Assembly (NCBI GenBank): GCA_947174965.1
Contig: CAMWKY010000111.1
Span: forward strand, 1 to 7,064
DNA length: 7,064 nucleotides
Reading direction: 5' to 3'
Origin: an uncultured Ruminococcus sp.
GTDB lineage: Bacteria > Bacillota > Clostridia > Oscillospirales > Ruminococcaceae
Made by a program: the position numbers and the translations under genes. Positions 5,546 to 7,064 of this stretch are shown here, piece by piece; within the stretch, counting starts at the first letter, position 1; each line of letters begins with the position of its first letter. A model generated the notes under the pieces. The model had not been told where the DNA came from. It was given only the letters and a program-made list of their open reading frames with translations, and did not search any database.

Positions 5546-6985
5546 ATGAATATTGAAAATCCACTTAAAAAATCTCTTGCTGTTGTGTTCGGAACTGTAC
5601 TTGCCTTAGGTTGTACACCAATGATTTCTGTTGCAGAAGATACTACTGCTTCAACAGAAGAAACAACAGCTGAAACTGAAACAACAACTGTTTCTGAAAC
5701 AGATGAGGAAGTTTCAGAAGAAGAAATTGCAGAGGAAGAAAGTGAAACTGAATGGTTTAAGGCTGAACTTGATGAATATGATGACAGTCTTTCACTTATA
5801 AGCTATGAATCTTCTCCCGAATCTGCAAACAGCAGTAAAAAATCAAAAAATGTATCTCCGACACCAGTTGAGCTTAATGTTACGGGCGGTTATGTTGGCG
5901 ATATTCCGTGGTTTGAGAGTGAACCCGTGATAGAATCCGTTCCCGGTGAGTTTGCAGTTGTAACATATGGCTGGGGACATGGTGTAGGAATGAGCCAGAA
6001 CGGCGCAAACTTCTATGCAACTTACAGTGGCTGGACTTATCAGGACATACTCTATCATTATTATCCCGGTACATATCTTATGAATACAGGTCTTGCTTAT
6101 GACGAAGAAATCACTGTAAACGGCGTTTCGGGTGACGTTCTTTCAATGGTTTCGCAGATTGTTTTCAACGAAGTCGGCGGAACAATGAGTTATGAGGCTA
6201 TCAAGGCGCAGGCTGTTGCAGTTTACACATATTGCAAGTATAATGGCAATGATGCAAGCGATTTGCGTTGCAAGCCGTGTCCTCCGCAGGTTGTAGTTGA
6301 TGCAGTTGCGGAAGTTCTCGGACAGGCACTTTATTACAATGACGACTATGCTCTTACAATGTTTTCAGCGTCAAGCGGTGGAATTACAGCTAACTGCTAT
6401 GAAGTGTTCTATTCCGATTTGCCTTATTTAAGAAGTGTATCAAGTGATTATGATACAGCTTACGACCCGCATTACGGCACTGTTACATATATTGATGATT
6501 TTCAGCTTAGAAACATGATTCAGGAAGCATACGGAATTGAACTTTCCGACAATCCGAACAACTGGATTAAGCCTACATATTCTGATACTACAGGTTATGT
6601 TACTACTGTTAATATTGACGACCAGATTACAGTAAAAGGATATGAGTTCAAACTTGCTATCGGACTTAAATCGTCTAAATTCAATGTTTACTACACTCCA
6701 CGACCTGACGGCGAGCCGATTCCTGACGGAGTATCAGAGCCGAAAGTTGTTGACCCTGATTATACTTATACTCCCGGTGTATATTATCCGAACAGCTATC
6801 CGACAGATATAGGCTTGACTTATGATGAAGACCCTGACGAATCATACGAAGAACCGACAGACGACTATTATGAAGAACCGATAGACTGGTATGATTATTC
6901 AACGGATTACAGCGATGATTACTATGATGATTACTCATATTCTGATTACGATTATTCATACTCCGATTATGATTACTCATATTAA
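5546..6985 (+). CDS. Secreted SpoIID/LytB-type protein with permuted domain order and Asp/Tyr-rich tail
   Basis: SpoIID-family enzymes are lytic transglycosylases that cleave peptidoglycan glycan strands. This 479-residue protein has a signal peptide (1-30, hydrophobic core 11-22, likely cleavage after SVA), an acidic Thr/Glu-rich linker (about 31-110), the family domain (about 136-385) and an Asp/Tyr-rich tail (about 400-479). GWGHGVGMSQNGA (142-154) with ILYHYYPGT (168-176), usually the C-terminal part of SpoIID, comes first here. The part that is normally N-terminal follows: Glu209 in FNEVGG (aligned with the catalytic Glu of the family's EMP motif), EAIKAQAVAVYTY (217-229), SASSGGITANCYE (274-286) and GLKSSKFNV (373-381). 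This looks like a circular permutation. Cys242 and Cys245 (CKPCPPQ) match the place of the reported clostridial SpoIID zinc site. There is no LPXTG-like signal or C-terminal anchor. A sporulation role is not implied: its neighbours are sortases, suggesting wall remodelling. Activity is inferred from motifs only. Confidence 0.85.
   Translation: MNIENPLKKSLAVVFGTVLALGCTPMISVAEDTTASTEETTAETETTTVSETDEEVSEEEIAEEESETEWFKAELDEYDDSLSLISYESSPESANSSKKSKNVSPTPVELNVTGGYVGDIPWFESEPVIESVPGEFAVVTYGWGHGVGMSQNGANFYATYSGWTYQDILYHYYPGTYLMNTGLAYDEEITVNGVSGDVLSMVSQIVFNEVGGTMSYEAIKAQAVAVYTYCKYNGNDASDLRCKPCPPQVVVDAVAEVLGQALYYNDDYALTMFSASSGGITANCYEVFYSDLPYLRSVSSDYDTAYDPHYGTVTYIDDFQLRNMIQEAYGIELSDNPNNWIKPTYSDTTGYVTTVNIDDQITVKGYEFKLAIGLKSSKFNVYYTPRPDGEPIPDGVSEPKVVDPDYTYTPGVYYPNSYPTDIGLTYDEDPDESYEEPTDDYYEEPIDWYDYSTDYSDDYYDDYSYSDYDYSYSDYDYSY
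6929..6982 (+). repeat. 21-bp tandem repeat encoding DYSYSDY at the end of the SpoIID-like gene
   Basis: Two full 21-base units (6929-6949 and 6950-6970) and a 12-base partial unit (6971-6982) encode DYSYSDY, DYSYSDY and DYSY, ending at the stop codon. The units differ only at synonymous third positions (TAC/TAT, TCT/TCC, CAT/CAC-type changes), so the peptide is exactly conserved while the DNA has drifted. This suggests selection on the peptide or an older duplication. Confidence 0.85.
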
Positions 6986-6998
6986 ATAAAAACATTCA

Positions 6999-7056
6999 GC
7001 AGAATAAGTCTATGAAAGTCGATTTCACGGACTTATTCTGCAATTTAGTTGTTTTT
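6999..7056 (+). terminator. Long hairpin terminator after the SpoIID-like gene
   Basis: GCAGAATAAGTC (6999-7010) and GACTTATTCTGC (7030-7041) are perfect 12-bp inverted copies. Inside them TGAAA (7013-7017) pairs with TTTCA (7023-7027) around the loop GTCGA, with one G-U pair and one mismatch between the two stems. The hairpin starts 13 bases after the stop codon and is followed by a broken T-rich stretch ending in TTTTT (7052-7056). With A-rich sequence on the other side (AAAAACA) it could work in both directions. It marks the end of the sortase operon. Confidence 0.75.
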
Positions 7057-7064
7057 GATGAAAA

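Noticed and set aside
6929..6982. CRISPR-like repeat
   Set aside because: The 21-base units are contiguous without spacers, in frame, and differ at third codon positions, so they are a coding repeat.
5546..6985. SpoIID-like protein as a classical sortase substrate
   Set aside because: No LPXTG-, NPQTN- or PPKTG-like motif followed by a hydrophobic segment and basic tail occurs at the C-terminus; it ends in Asp/Tyr repeats.
6681..6995. Minus-strand open frame with Asn/His/Ser-rich product
   Set aside because: It is the antisense shadow of the Asp/Tyr-rich tail; the repeated GAT/TAT codons read backwards keep it open, and no promoter or ribosome site supports it.

Overview
The window is an AT-rich, densely packed bacterial segment with every gene on the + strand. 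Its Shine-Dalgarno sites, short spacers, abbreviated ThiI with a dedicated desulfurase, class B sortases and SpoIID-type enzyme all point to a low-GC Firmicute. A gut Clostridia of the Ruminococcus/Oscillospiraceae type is my best guess, but the genus is inferred from gene style only and no rRNA or other marker is present.

The first block (1-3103) is one transcription unit. It holds the 3' end of an unidentified gene (ends 230), a NifS/IscS-type cysteine desulfurase (245-1372), an unrecognised 183-residue protein (1377-1928) and ThiI (1925-3103). ThiI has the THUMP and PP-loop domains but no rhodanese domain. The desulfurase probably hands persulfide sulfur directly to ThiI for 4-thiouridine formation in tRNA, as in the Bacillus NifZ-ThiI pair. 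The unknown gene sits between these partners and overlaps thiI by ATGA, so it is presumably co-translated with it.

The 180-base gap (3104-3283) separates the two blocks. It contains a weak A/T hairpin, a second AT-rich inverted repeat and a good sigma-A-type promoter (TTGACA, 18 bp, TAAAAT). Overlapping CAAG/CTTG inverted repeats cover the promoter's -35 region.

The second block (3284-6985) is a cell-envelope operon. It encodes a class B sortase with a long, highly basic cytoplasmic N-terminus, a second divergent class B sortase on a Thr-rich stalk, and a secreted SpoIID/LytB-type protein. It ends in a strong hairpin (6999-7041). The SpoIID-like protein is the most unusual object here. Its GHGVGMSQ segment, normally C-terminal in SpoIID, lies before the catalytic-Glu segment, so the domain looks circularly permuted. 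The protein ends in an extreme Asp/Tyr-rich tail with a 7-residue tandem repeat. No sortase substrate with a recognisable sorting signal is encoded in the window. The partnership of two sortases with a peptidoglycan-glycan-cleaving type of enzyme is therefore the main open question.
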